In this document: positions 6,155 through 14,480 of the stretch, in pieces
Layout: every line of letters begins with the position of its first letter
Position numbering within the stretch: position 1 is the first letter of the stretch
Source: Pseudomonas sp.
GTDB taxonomy: Bacteria > Pseudomonadota > Gammaproteobacteria > Pseudomonadales > Pseudomonadaceae
DNA length: 19,734 nt
Direction of reading: 5' to 3'
Assembly (NCBI RefSeq): GCF_030147005.1
Contig: NZ_JASLAW010000153.1
Coordinates: 1-19,734 of the forward strand
Notes under the pieces: model-generated
Databases searched by the model: none
Told to the model about the DNA's origin: nothing
The model's input: only the letters and a program-made list of their open reading frames with translations
Translations under genes and position numbers: made by a program

Positions 6155-6847
6155 ATGAGTGAGTTGATTGCCTACCACCTCGAAGACGGTATTGCGACCC
6201 TGACCCTGAGCAACGGTAAGGTAAATGCTATTTCTCCAGCAGTGGTCAGTGCGTTCAATGAGGCGCTGGATCAGGCCGAGAAGGATCGGGCGGTGGTGGT
6301 CATCACGGGCACGCCGGGGATTCTGTCTGGTGGTTATGATTTGAAGGTGATGACGGCCGGCCCTAAAGAGGCCATCGGCCTGGTGACGTCGGGCTCGACG
6401 CTGGCGCGTCGTCTGTTGTCGCATCCGTTTCCGGTGATTGTGGCGTGCCCTGGGCATGCGGTGGCCAAGGGGGCGTTCCTGCTGTTGTCCGCGGATTACC
6501 GGATTGGGGTGGAGGGGCCATTCAGCATTGGCCTGAATGAAGTGGCGATCGGCATGACCATGCACCACGCCGGTATCGAGTTGGCGCGCGATCGTCTGCG
6601 TAAGTCGGCGTTTCATCGGTCGGTGATCAATGCCGAGATGTTTGACCCGCAAGGTGCTTTGCAAGCGGGCTTCCTCGACAAGGTGGTGGCCCCGGAGGAA
6701 TTGCACGCGGCGGCATTGGAAGCGGCTCGGCAGTTGAAGAAGATCAATATGAATGCCCACAAGCACACCAAATTGAAAGTGCGAAAGGCCCTGCTGGAGG
6801 CTCTGGACGATGCAATTATCCAGGATCAAGGCCACGGCCTGATTTAA
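6155..6847 (+). CDS. Crotonase/enoyl-CoA hydratase-family protein
   Basis: A 230-residue crotonase-fold protein. The oxyanion-hole segments are SGGYDLK (58-64) and PGHAVAKGAF (99-108). Glu128 in GLNEVAIG matches the second catalytic glutamate of enoyl-CoA hydratase. The position of the first catalytic glutamate is occupied by small or aromatic residues (AKGAFLL), so hydration is doubtful, and an isomerase, thioesterase-like or other CoA-ester reaction is possible. Acyl-CoA binding is inferred from the fold. AAGGA (6142-6146) lies 8 nt before the ATG. The gene stands alone, with a terminator 22 nt after its stop codon. It is not linked to the beta-oxidation operon further right. Confidence 0.87.
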   Translation: MSELIAYHLEDGIATLTLSNGKVNAISPAVVSAFNEALDQAEKDRAVVVITGTPGILSGGYDLKVMTAGPKEAIGLVTSGSTLARRLLSHPFPVIVACPGHAVAKGAFLLLSADYRIGVEGPFSIGLNEVAIGMTMHHAGIELARDRLRKSAFHRSVINAEMFDPQGALQAGFLDKVVAPEELHAAALEAARQLKKINMNAHKHTKLKVRKALLEALDDAIIQDQGHGLI

Positions 6848-6868
6848 CGCCCTACACCTGCCCTACCG

Positions 6869-6895
6869 AAGCCCGACCTTGAGTCGGGCTTTTTC
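6869..6895 (+). terminator. Intrinsic terminator of the crotonase gene
   Basis: AAGCCCGAC and GTCGGGCTT form a 9-bp stem with loop CTTGA, followed by TTTTC, 21 nt after the stop codon. Confidence 0.9.
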
Positions 6896-7060
6896 TTACA
6901 GACCAAGCCGAAAAAGCCTTAGCCGCTCTAGACAGGCTTTATCGGCACGTGTTGAAACATGCGCTTAAACATCGCTTATCTCCTACGTCTGTAGGGGCAA
7001 TTGCCGAATACAGTGCACATCCGTACACTGCGCCACCTTTTGTCCGGTTGGGCCGTGTCG

Positions 7061-7798
7061 ATGCTTTTTCTGTTACGTATGTTGTTGATGAGCCTGCACT
7101 TTATCGTCGCCGGGATACTGGGCGTGCTCATAGGTGTATGCCGACCTTTCAATCCGGACAACAGCCGTTTGTGCGCACGCCTCTATGGGCTGCCGGCGAT
7201 GTGGATCCTGCGTTTGAATGTGAAAGCCGATGTCGACTCCCTGCGTAACAAGCCCGGCACCTGTGTGGTGATCGCCAACCATCAGTCCAACTACGATCTG
7301 TTTGTGCTCGGCACCGTGGTGCCTCGCCGCACGGTATGCATCGCCAAGAAAAGCCTGAAATGGGTGCCGTTGTTCGGCCAGTTGTTCTGGCTGGCCGGCA
7401 ATGTGTTGATCGACCGCGGCAATGCCCACAAGGCGCGCCGTGCCATGCTCACCACAACCCGCACCTTGCAGCATGAAGACACGTCTATCTGGGTATTTCC
7501 GGAAGGCACGCGCAACCTGGGCAAAGGCTTATTGCCGTTCAAAAAGGGGGCGTTCCATATGGCGATTACGGCCGGTGTGCCGATCGTGCAGGTGTGTGTC
7601 AGTAACTACGTCACGCATATGCGCCTTAATCGCTGGAACAGTGGGAATGTGCTCATACGCTCGTTGGCGCCGATTCCTACCACGGGGATGACGGCCAATG
7701 ACGTTCCGGCGTTGATGCAAGCCTGTCAGGCGCAGATGGATGAATGCATTGCGCAGATGGATTGCGAGCTGGAAGCCACGACGCCTGCAGCGTTGTAA
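7061..7798 (+). CDS. plsC: 1-acyl-sn-glycerol-3-phosphate acyltransferase
   Basis: A 245-residue inner-membrane enzyme that acylates lysophosphatidic acid to phosphatidic acid, the second acylation of phospholipid synthesis. An N-terminal membrane segment spans about residues 2-27. Acyltransferase block I is NHQSNYD (73-79), giving the HX4D catalytic pair. Block III is FPEGTRN (146-152) and block IV is GVPIV (172-176). KKSLKWVPLFGQLFWLAGN, between blocks I and III, closely resembles E. coli PlsC. It also resembles HdtS of P. fluorescens F113, a PlsC homologue. The ATG at 7061 is chosen because it starts the membrane segment directly; no strong ribosome site is visible, and ATG 7079 is an alternative. 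A small inverted repeat (CAGTG/CACTG, 7011-7030) and the palindrome GGCAATTGCC (6996-7005) precede it. Confidence 0.92.
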   Translation: MLFLLRMLLMSLHFIVAGILGVLIGVCRPFNPDNSRLCARLYGLPAMWILRLNVKADVDSLRNKPGTCVVIANHQSNYDLFVLGTVVPRRTVCIAKKSLKWVPLFGQLFWLAGNVLIDRGNAHKARRAMLTTTRTLQHEDTSIWVFPEGTRNLGKGLLPFKKGAFHMAITAGVPIVQVCVSNYVTHMRLNRWNSGNVLIRSLAPIPTTGMTANDVPALMQACQAQMDECIAQMDCELEATTPAAL

Positions 7799-7867
7799 GC
7801 TACAACGGAACGTCATTCACGCTAAGCTGCCCAACATCTGTCCTCTTGATAAGAAGTGATCAGCACC

Positions 7868-8839
7868 ATGGGTAGAGTCGTTGCGGCTGCCGTTTACAGC
7901 GCCGGAAAGAAAGTCACTGATATCACCCTCGATGAAGGCGCGGCCTGGGCCGCCAAACCCGGCCACTTTGTGTGGATCGGCCTGGAAGAACCCAGCGCCC
8001 AGGAGCTAAACAACCTGCAACGCCAGTTCAACCTGCACGAACTGGCGATCGAAGACGCCATGGAGAAACACAGTCGACCGAAGCTGGAAACCTTCGGCGA
8101 CGCGCTGTTTATCGTCACCTATTCACCAGTGCGCGAGAACGGCAAGCTGGAGTTTATCGAAACCCATATCTTCGCCGGCAACGGCTACATCATCACTGCC
8201 CGCAACGGGCATTCAGCGTCCTACGGCTTTGTGCGCCAACGCTGTGAGGCGCGTCCGTTGTTGTTGGAGCATGGGGAAGATTTCGTACTCTATGCCCTGC
8301 TGGATTTCGTCACCGAAAACTACCAGCCGGTCAGCGAGGCGATCCACGCCGAGATCGATGAACTGGAGCGCAACGTGTTGTGCAGTTCGCTGAGCGAGCG
8401 CGATATTCAGAACCTTCACGGCCTGCGCCGCGACGTGCTGCGGCTCAAGCGCCATGTGGCGCCAATGGTGGAGATCAGCCAGGAATTGCAGAAGCTGAGC
8501 TTCCCGTTTATCGACAAGAACATGCGCCCGTATTTCCGTGACGTGCAGATCCACGTCACGCGGCAGATGGAAGACCTTACGACCCTGCGCGACATCGCCA
8601 GCCAGACCATCGAGATTGGCGTGTTGCTGGAGGCCTCGCGCCAGAGCGTGGTGCAGCGCAAGTTCGCCGCATGGGCGGCGATCCTCGCGTTCCCCACCGC
8701 GGTGGCGGGGATTTATGGGATGAATTTCCAGAACATGCCCGAGCTGCAATGGCACTACGGCTATTTCGCGGTGCTCGGGTTTATTGCGGTGGGATGCTCC
8801 AGTCTGTGGGCGAGCTTCAAGCGTTCGGGGTGGCTTTAG
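7868..8839 (+). CDS. CorA-family divalent-cation transporter
   Basis: A 323-residue member of the CorA/MIT superfamily. It has a large cytoplasmic N-terminal domain (about 1-240, with a long helical region from 155) and two C-terminal membrane helices at about 264-283 and 297-316. The signature YGMNF (GMN at 284-286) sits right after the first helix, as required for hydrated Mg2+ selection. The short basic tail KRSGWL is cytoplasmic. The family transports Mg2+, Co2+ or Ni2+, and some relatives export; direction cannot be decided here. ATG 7868 is preferred, with AAGAAG 12 nt upstream; an in-frame GTG at 7856 is possible. The last 23 bp overlap the 3' end of the converging amidotransferase gene. 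Confidence 0.9.
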   Translation: MGRVVAAAVYSAGKKVTDITLDEGAAWAAKPGHFVWIGLEEPSAQELNNLQRQFNLHELAIEDAMEKHSRPKLETFGDALFIVTYSPVRENGKLEFIETHIFAGNGYIITARNGHSASYGFVRQRCEARPLLLEHGEDFVLYALLDFVTENYQPVSEAIHAEIDELERNVLCSSLSERDIQNLHGLRRDVLRLKRHVAPMVEISQELQKLSFPFIDKNMRPYFRDVQIHVTRQMEDLTTLRDIASQTIEIGVLLEASRQSVVQRKFAAWAAILAFPTAVAGIYGMNFQNMPELQWHYGYFAVLGFIAVGCSSLWASFKRSGWL

Positions 8840-9548
8840 GCTTGTGCGCCACAAAGCGCATCATCCACTCCGCCACGGTTGCGCCGTGGTGGTCCCGCTC
8901 AAGGCTGGCCACGCCGTTGGTGTAGACCTTTTCGCCCAGGGTTGTCTGAAGAATCTCAAGCAGCTCGCGGGAATAGTCGTGAACAAACTCGGGGTGGCCC
9001 TGGAAGCACAATACCTGATCACCGATGTGGTACGCCGCGATGGGGCAAAACTCACTCGAGGCGATGACTGTGGCGTTTTCCGGCAAGGTCGTGACTTGGT
9101 CCTGGTGGCTGATCAACAGGGTCAGTTGCGGCACTTGCGGGCTCATCCAGGGCGCATCGGCATCCAGCGTGTAGTCGTGAATGCCCATGCCCCAGCCCTG
9201 GCTGGCGCGTTCGGTCTTGCCGCCGAGCAGCAACGCCAGCAACTGGTGACCGAAGCAGATACCCAATAACTTGTCGCCGCGCTCATAGCGCTGGAGCACG
9301 TAGGTTTTGAGGGTCTGGATCCATGGGTCGGTGCCGAACGAATCAGCTTTGCTACCTGTGATCAGGTAGGCGTCAAAGGCTTCGTCATCCGGCGGATATT
9401 CACCCTGCACCACGTTGTATACAACGAACTCGGCGGCAATCGGCTGCTTGGCAAACAGGCGCTTGAACATCTGCCCGTAACCTTGGTACTGATCGATCAA
9501 GCCTGGACGCAGGATATCGGTTTCCAGGATGCAGACGCGTAGCGACAT
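8817..9548 (-). CDS. Class I glutamine amidotransferase (GMP synthase-like)
   Basis: A 243-residue stand-alone GATase1 domain. The catalytic triad is visible: nucleophile Cys98 in LLGICFGHQ, and His185 and Glu187 in GHPEF. The oxyanion-strand sequence LITGSKADS is also typical. Free-standing members include enzymes that hydrolyse gamma-glutamyl compounds (polyamine catabolism) and uncharacterised amidotransferases. No synthetase partner is adjacent, so the acceptor is unknown. The ATG at 9546-9548 gives MSLRVCILETD, matching the usual start of the first beta strand. Upstream in-frame codons lie in REP-derived sequence. It follows the fadB-like gene on the same strand with 108 nt between, which contain a REP hairpin. 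Confidence 0.88.
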   Translation of the reverse strand: MSLRVCILETDILRPGLIDQYQGYGQMFKRLFAKQPIAAEFVVYNVVQGEYPPDDEAFDAYLITGSKADSFGTDPWIQTLKTYVLQRYERGDKLLGICFGHQLLALLLGGKTERASQGWGMGIHDYTLDADAPWMSPQVPQLTLLISHQDQVTTLPENATVIASSEFCPIAAYHIGDQVLCFQGHPEFVHDYSRELLEILQTTLGEKVYTNGVASLERDHHGATVAEWMMRFVAHKPKATPNA

Positions 9549-9615
9549 AAAAAATACCTGACACGGCGATGGGAATATTGAACACCCAGAGCGTGCCTTG
9601 AAAGGTACATGCAAA

Positions 9616-9642
9616 GCAAGCCCCCTGTGGCGGCGGGCTTGC
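9616..9642. repeat. Single REP-like palindrome between the fadB-like and amidotransferase genes
   Basis: GCAAGCCC (9616-9623) and GGGCTTGC (9635-9642) form an 8-bp stem around an 11-nt loop. The arms share the GGGCTTGC core with the REPIN at 24-95. It could protect or end the upstream beta-oxidation transcript. Confidence 0.75.
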
Positions 9643-9656
9643 TCCTGTACAGCCTG

Positions 9657-11804
9657 TCAGCGAAAGGTTGCGCCTTGCGCCGCTTTCTCCAGCAATAACG
9701 CCGGCGGCGAGAAGCGCTCGCCATACTGCTCGGCCAGATAGCGCGCCCGGGCGATGAAGTCGTTCAGGCCGTACTGGTTGATAAACTGCAACGCGCCGCC
9801 ACTCCAGGCGGCAAAGCCAATGCCGAAGATCGAGCCGACATTGGCGTCGGCTGTGGACGTCAACACCCCCTCCTCTACGCAACGCACGGTTTCGATGGCC
9901 TGGATAAACAGCAAGCGGTCGCGCAGGTCCTGGGGCGAAATCTGTTGACCCGGCTCTTCGAACCGCGCCTTGAGTTCCGGCCACAGGTGCTTCTGGGCGC
10001 CCGCCGGATAGTCATAAAAACCACCTCCCGCCGCCTTGCCCGTGCGTTTGTATTCATTGACCAGCAAATCGATCACCGCCGTCGCCGGATGGTCCGGTAT
10101 TGCCTTGCCCTCGGCCTGCAGATCCTTGCGGGTCTGCTGCCGGATATGGCTCATGAGGCTCAGGGACACTTCATCCGACACCGCCAGTGGCCCTACCGGC
10201 ATACCGGCCTTGCGCGCTTCGGTCTCGATCATCGGCGCGGCCACGCCTTCACCGAGCATGGCGATGCCTTCGTTGGTGAACGTGCCGAACACTCGCGAGG
10301 TGAAGAAGCCGCGGCTGTCGTTGACCACGATCGGGATTTTCTTGATTTGCAGTACGAAATCGAAACCGCGGGCCAGGGTTTCGGCGCTGGTGTGGGCGCC
10401 CTTGATGATTTCCACCAGGGCCATCTTGTCCACCGGGCTGAAGAAATGCAGGCCGATGAATTTGCCAGGGTCGGGCACTGCACTTGCCAAGCCGCTGATG
10501 GGCAACGTCGAGGTGTTGGAGGCGATCACCGCGTCTGCGCCGACCACGCATTGCGCGGCCGCCGAGACCCTGGCCTTGAGTTCGCGGTTTTCGAACACCG
10601 CTTCGATCACTAAATCACAGCCGGCCAGGTCGGCGTCATCCTGTGTCGGGTGGATCCGCGCCAAGGTGGTTTCCCGCTGCTCGGCGGTCAATTGCCCACG
10701 GCTGACTTTCTTGTCCAGCAACGTCGCCGAATGGGCCTTGCCCTTTTGCGCAGCGGCCAGGCTGATGTCCTTGAGTACCACGTCGATACCCGCACAGGCA
10801 CTGACATAGGCGATGCCCACCCCCATCATGCCGGCACCGAGTACGCCGACCTTGCGCGTCATAAAGGGCGCAAAGCCTTGCGGTCGCGAGCTGCCGGCGT
10901 TGACTTCATTGAGCTGGAACCAGAACGTGCCGATCATGTTTTTCGCCACCTGCCCGGTTACCAGCTCGGTGAAATAGCGGGTTTCGATCAGGTGCGCGGT
11001 GTCGACATCCACTTGGGCGCCTTCCACGGCAGCGCACAGGATTTTCTCCGGCGCCGGGAAACAGCCATGGGTCTTGCTGCGCAGAATCGACGGCGCAATG
11101 GCGAGCATCTGCGCGACCTTCGGGTTGGACGGCGTGCCGCCGGGAATCTGATAGCCCTTGGTGTCCCAAGGCTGCCGGGCCTCGGGATGGGCGAGGATCC
11201 AGGCGCGCGATTTGGCCAGCAGCTCATTGCGATCAGCCGCCACGTCATCGATCAAGCCTGCCTGCAATGCCTGCGCCGGCCCCACTTTCTTGCCTTCCAA
11301 CAGATACGGCAGGGCTTTTTCCAGGCCCAGCAGGCGCACCATGCGCACCACTCCGCCGCCGCCCGGCAATAGGCCCAAGGTGACTTCCGGCAAGCCCAGT
11401 TGCACGGACCTGTCGTCCAGCGCGACCCGGTGATGACAGGCCAGGCAAATCTCCCAACCACCGCCGAGGGCCGCGCCAGTGATCGCGGCCACCACCGGTT
11501 TGCCGAGGGTTTCCAAACTGCGCAACTGGGCCTTCAACAGCCCCACCCCAGCGTAGAATTCCTTGGCGTGGGCTTTGTCGACCTGGATCAGCTCATTGAG
11601 GTCGCCACCGGCAAAAAACGTCTTCTTTGCCGAGGTGATGATCACCCCGGCCAGGGTGTCCTTTTCGGCCTCCAGGCGCGCCACCGTGGCCGCCATGGCC
11701 TCACGGTAGTCGGCGTTCATGGTGTTGGCGCTCTGGCCCGGCATGTCGAAGGTCAGCACCACGATCTGGTCCTGGCCCTTTTCGTAACGAATGGCATCGG
11801 TCAT
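9657..11804 (-). CDS. Multifunctional enoyl-CoA hydratase/3-hydroxyacyl-CoA dehydrogenase (FadB/FadJ-like)
   Basis: A 715-residue fusion catalysing the hydration and NAD-dependent oxidation steps of beta-oxidation. The N-terminal crotonase domain (about 1-190) has oxyanion segment FFAGGDL (63-69) and both catalytic glutamates, Glu118 in GGGWEIC and Glu140 in GLPEVTLG. The dehydrogenase domain begins near 317 with the Rossmann motif GVLGAGMMG (320-328) and has the catalytic pair His453 (GLHFFSP) and Glu465 (VEIIKG). C-terminal dehydrogenase repeats follow to 715. Length matches FadB/FadJ. AAGGAAA lies 7 nt before the ATG at 11802-11804. The gene begins 16 nt after the thiolase stop codon, so the two are co-transcribed and probably form a trifunctional complex, although here the thiolase comes first. 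Confidence 0.94.
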   Translation of the reverse strand: MTDAIRYEKGQDQIVVLTFDMPGQSANTMNADYREAMAATVARLEAEKDTLAGVIITSAKKTFFAGGDLNELIQVDKAHAKEFYAGVGLLKAQLRSLETLGKPVVAAITGAALGGGWEICLACHHRVALDDRSVQLGLPEVTLGLLPGGGGVVRMVRLLGLEKALPYLLEGKKVGPAQALQAGLIDDVAADRNELLAKSRAWILAHPEARQPWDTKGYQIPGGTPSNPKVAQMLAIAPSILRSKTHGCFPAPEKILCAAVEGAQVDVDTAHLIETRYFTELVTGQVAKNMIGTFWFQLNEVNAGSSRPQGFAPFMTRKVGVLGAGMMGVGIAYVSACAGIDVVLKDISLAAAQKGKAHSATLLDKKVSRGQLTAEQRETTLARIHPTQDDADLAGCDLVIEAVFENRELKARVSAAAQCVVGADAVIASNTSTLPISGLASAVPDPGKFIGLHFFSPVDKMALVEIIKGAHTSAETLARGFDFVLQIKKIPIVVNDSRGFFTSRVFGTFTNEGIAMLGEGVAAPMIETEARKAGMPVGPLAVSDEVSLSLMSHIRQQTRKDLQAEGKAIPDHPATAVIDLLVNEYKRTGKAAGGGFYDYPAGAQKHLWPELKARFEEPGQQISPQDLRDRLLFIQAIETVRCVEEGVLTSTADANVGSIFGIGFAAWSGGALQFINQYGLNDFIARARYLAEQYGERFSPPALLLEKAAQGATFR

Positions 11805-11820
11805 GACAGTTTCCTTAGGC

Positions 11821-13026
11821 TCAGAGGCGTTCAATGATGGTGGCGATGCCCATGCCACCGCCCACACACAGGGTGGCCAGGCCATAGCGCTGCCGACGCA
11901 CCTCCAACTCGTCGAGCAAGGTGCCGAGGATCGCGCAACCGGTGGCGCCCAACGGGTGGCCCATGGCGATTGAACCGCCATTGACGTTGACGCGGGCGGC
12001 GTCGATTCCCATGTCCTTGATGAATTTGAGCACGACCGAAGCGAACGCTTCGTTGACCTCGAACAGATCGATGTCCTCCACGCGCAGGCCGGCCTTGGCC
12101 AATGCCTTGCGGGTCGCGGGTGCAGGGCCGGTGAGCATGATGGTTGGGTCGGTGCCGGTCACGGCCGTGGCGACAATGCGCGCTCGCGGCTGCAGGCCGA
12201 GTTCACGGCCCTTGGCCTCGGAGCCGATCAGCATCAACGCGGCGCCGTCGACAATGCCGGAGCTGTTGCCCGGCGTGTGCACATGCCGGATGCGTTCCAC
12301 ATGGCTGTAGACCTGCAACGCAGTGGCGTCGAAGCCCATCTGGCCGACCATTTCGAAGCTCGGCTTGAGCTTGCCGAGGCCTTCGAGGGTGGAATCGCCA
12401 CGGATAAATTCGTCATGGTCCAGCAGCACAATGCCGTTCTGGTCCTGCACCGCAATCAGCGACTTATTGAAGGAACCATCTGCTCGGGCTCTGGCGGCTT
12501 TCTGTTGGGACTGTAGGGCAAAGGTGTCCACGTCCTGGCGGGTGAAGCCTTCCAGGGTAGCGATCAGGTCGGCACCAATGCCCTGGGGCGTGAAGTGGCT
12601 GTGCAGGTTGGTTTGCGGGTCGAGTACCCAGGCACCACCGTCGCTGCCCATCGGCACGCGGGACATCGATTCAACCCCGCCGACCACCACCAGGTCTTCA
12701 AAGCCTGCGCGCACTTTCATCGCGCCGAGGTTCACGGCCTCCAGGCCCGAGGCACAGAAGCGGTTGACCTGCACGCCGGCTACGCTGACGTCCCAGTCCG
12801 CTACCAGCGCGGCGGTCTTGGCGATATCGGCGCCCTGGTCCCCCACCGGAGTGACGCACCCGAGGACGATGTCATCCACGTGGCGGGTGTCGAGGTCGCT
12901 GCGTTGCGCCAGCGCGGTGAGCAGGCCGGCGACCAGGTTCACCGGCTTGACGCTGTACAGGGCGCCGTCGGGTTTGCCTTTGCCTCGGGGCGTGCGTATC
13001 GCATCAAAGATCAAAGCTTGGGTCAT
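11821..13026 (-). CDS. Acetyl-CoA C-acyltransferase (thiolase, FadA-like)
   Basis: A 401-residue thiolase that cleaves 3-ketoacyl-CoA with CoA, the last beta-oxidation step. The active-site cysteine is Cys91 in VNRFCASGLEAV. The C-terminal His357 lies in GGSIAMGHPLGATG and Cys387 in CVGGGMG, all at the expected places. FEVNEAFA near 322 is the family's conserved catalytic-loop motif. The ATG at 13024-13026 has GAGGA a few nt upstream. It is the first gene of the operon with the multifunctional enzyme. The 389-nt region upstream should hold the promoter; I found only a weak half-site resembling PsrA operators, so regulation is not assigned. Confidence 0.95.
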   Translation of the reverse strand: MTQALIFDAIRTPRGKGKPDGALYSVKPVNLVAGLLTALAQRSDLDTRHVDDIVLGCVTPVGDQGADIAKTAALVADWDVSVAGVQVNRFCASGLEAVNLGAMKVRAGFEDLVVVGGVESMSRVPMGSDGGAWVLDPQTNLHSHFTPQGIGADLIATLEGFTRQDVDTFALQSQQKAARARADGSFNKSLIAVQDQNGIVLLDHDEFIRGDSTLEGLGKLKPSFEMVGQMGFDATALQVYSHVERIRHVHTPGNSSGIVDGAALMLIGSEAKGRELGLQPRARIVATAVTGTDPTIMLTGPAPATRKALAKAGLRVEDIDLFEVNEAFASVVLKFIKDMGIDAARVNVNGGSIAMGHPLGATGCAILGTLLDELEVRRQRYGLATLCVGGGMGIATIIERL

Positions 13027-13415
13027 GATGTCCTCGAACCACAGTGGGTGTATGCCGTTACCTTAGGCCCGATTGACACGGTTTCAATGACGGATGCGCT
13101 CATTGCTTTTGACCCCCTCGCTCGGACGAACGGTAGGTAGCTATGAGAAACCCCCGGTTAATCGTTTTAGCTGTCTAGCCTTGGGGTTGGCGCCAATATG
13201 GCACTCAGCCTCATACCGTTTTAAGCAGAAAACGCGATGAGTTGATATGAAATGGATCTATGCCGCGAAGAACGAGGGCTCTAAGGTTGAATCTGTAAGA
13301 AGCTGCTGCCGGGTTTTGCTGGAGCAGCTGTAAGAAAAGTGTAACGCCAGGTCGCGATACTGGATTAACCGGCACGCATTTGACGCTCAGGAATAACAAC
13401 AAAAGGCAGTCAGCC
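13027..13415. other. Divergent intergenic region of the thiolase operon and the 31-residue gene
   Basis: About 390 nt between the thiolase start and the small plus-strand gene. It contains the perfect palindrome TTGGCGCCAA (13187-13196), a possible operator. I see no convincing sigma-70 promoter in either direction. A 28-codon frame from 13247 has no ribosome site and was not called. Confidence 0.5.
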
Positions 13416-13511
13416 ATGTTCAAACATTCGAAAGTACGTCAGGCGGGACTTATTCTGTTCGCCACCACACTGATTCTGATCTTGCCCAATTTAACCAAGG
13501 TTATCGGGTGA
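13416..13511 (+). CDS. 31-residue single-pass membrane protein
   Basis: The reading frame ATG 13416 to TGA 13509-13511 gives MFKHSKVRQAGLILFATTLI and then LILPNLTKVIG. A basic N-terminus (Lys3, Lys6, Arg8), one hydrophobic helix (about residues 10-26) and a short tail match the layout of small bacterial membrane proteins. AAAAGG (13401-13406) sits 9 nt before the ATG. A strong terminator begins 53 nt after the stop, with no other gene between, so the unit looks like a mini-operon. Such genes are below usual annotation cut-offs. Function is unknown; regulation of a membrane partner is only a guess. Confidence 0.65.
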   Translation: MFKHSKVRQAGLILFATTLILILPNLTKVIG

Positions 13512-13564
13512 CGACGCGAGCGACCTCTTGCATGCACACACAGCATCGGGACTGCAGCTTTTGG

Positions 13565-13618
13565 CAGCCCCTGCCGGGACATTGCGTATAGCGGTCCTGT
13601 TGCAGGGGTTGTCTTTTT
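13565..13618 (+). terminator. Extended terminator after the small membrane protein gene
   Basis: CAGCCCCTGC (13565-13574) pairs with GCAGGGGTTG (13602-13611, one G-U). CGGGAC (13575-13580) pairs with GTCCTG (13594-13599) inside it. TCTTTTT (13612-13618) follows the stem. It separates the 31-residue gene from the cytochrome gene. Confidence 0.8.
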
Positions 13619-13672
13619 GCGTGCGGATTTGCGCTATCGTGCAATCCCCCGCCATCTCGAACCGGCCTGCCC

Positions 13673-14479
13673 TTGAAATCGATCATCGCCTTTTTCGCCC
13701 TTCTGCTTACCCTGCCCGCTTCGGCCGCGCAGCTGACCGTTGAACTGAACCACGCCAGCAAGACCTGGCAGACCGCAGAGCTGCTCAAGCACCCGGACGC
13801 GCAGACGGTGCAAATCGTCGATGACGTTTCCTACAAGCGCAACATGACCTATCGCGCGATACCGTTGGCGGTTCTCCTACCTGGCCTGAAACCTGCCAAC
13901 CATCTGCAAGCGGTCGCCCTTGACGGCTTTGCCGCCGAACTCGCCGCTGCGCCGCTGTTGGAAAAAAACGGCGCTCGCGCCTGGCTGGCGGTGGAAGACC
14001 CGGCCCATCCATGGCCACCGCTGGGGGATGGCAAACCGAGCGCCGGGCCGTTCTATCTGGTGTGGAGCGACCCGCAAGCCGGGCATATCAGCCCGGAGCA
14101 GTGGCCATTCCAGATCTCCGGTATCAAGCAGCTGCAGACAGTCGCCGACCGTTTTCCGGCGCTGCTGCCCGACCCGCAACTGTCGGCAAGTGATCCGGTC
14201 AACCAAGGCTTTGCCCTGTTCCAGAAAAATTGCCTGGCCTGCCACCGCCTCAATGGCGCGGGCGATGCGCAAATGGGGCCGGACTTGAATATCCCCTACA
14301 ACCCCACCGAGTATTTCAGCGGTGACTTCCTCAAGCGTTATATTCGTGACCCGCAGAGCCTGCGACGTTGGCCGCAGGCGAAGATGCCGGCGTTCGCGGC
14401 CAGCGTGTTGCCGGACGCCGAGCTGGATTTGCTGGTGGGGTATTTGAAGCATATGGCGGGCCACAAGCAACAGCCCTAA
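13673..14479 (+). CDS. Periplasmic mono-haem cytochrome c with an N-terminal domain
   Basis: A 268-residue exported protein. The signal peptide is MKSIIAFFALLLTLPASA, with cleavage near residue 19. Residues 20-150 form a beta-rich domain reminiscent of the molybdopterin-binding fold of sulfite-oxidase-like proteins (YRAIPLAVLLPGL, GPFYLVW), but no conserved cofactor cysteine is evident. Residues 175-262 are a class I cytochrome c: haem site CLACH (187-191) and the axial methionine probably Met238 in AKMPAF. It therefore likely moves electrons in the periplasm; its partner is unknown. The start is TTG at 13673. No ATG or GTG gives an intact signal peptide, and the ribosome site is poor, so expression may be low or the start misread. 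It is preceded by a terminator and stands alone. Confidence 0.83.
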   Translation: MKSIIAFFALLLTLPASAAQLTVELNHASKTWQTAELLKHPDAQTVQIVDDVSYKRNMTYRAIPLAVLLPGLKPANHLQAVALDGFAAELAAAPLLEKNGARAWLAVEDPAHPWPPLGDGKPSAGPFYLVWSDPQAGHISPEQWPFQISGIKQLQTVADRFPALLPDPQLSASDPVNQGFALFQKNCLACHRLNGAGDAQMGPDLNIPYNPTEYFSGDFLKRYIRDPQSLRRWPQAKMPAFAASVLPDAELDLLVGYLKHMAGHKQQP

Positions 14480-14480
14480 G

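Noticed and set aside
6071..6835. 254-codon minus-strand frame opposite the crotonase gene
   Set aside because: It is a shadow ORF rich in Arg, His and Gln with no domain signature, lying fully antisense to a gene with clear crotonase motifs and a terminator.
9400..9984. Long minus-strand frame overlapping the amidotransferase and fadB-like genes
   Set aside because: It is in the wrong frame relative to two well-supported enzymes with intact active sites; its residues are Arg/Ala-rich shadow sequence.
13078..13160. PsrA-like GAAAC half-sites upstream of the thiolase operon
   Set aside because: Only half-sites occur (GAAACCGTGTC on the minus strand; GAAACCCCCGG on the plus strand). Neither has the second GTTTC-type arm at the right distance.
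13211..13423. 70-codon minus-strand ORF covering the start of the 31-residue gene
   Set aside because: No ribosome site and no recognisable features; the plus-strand small gene has better signals.
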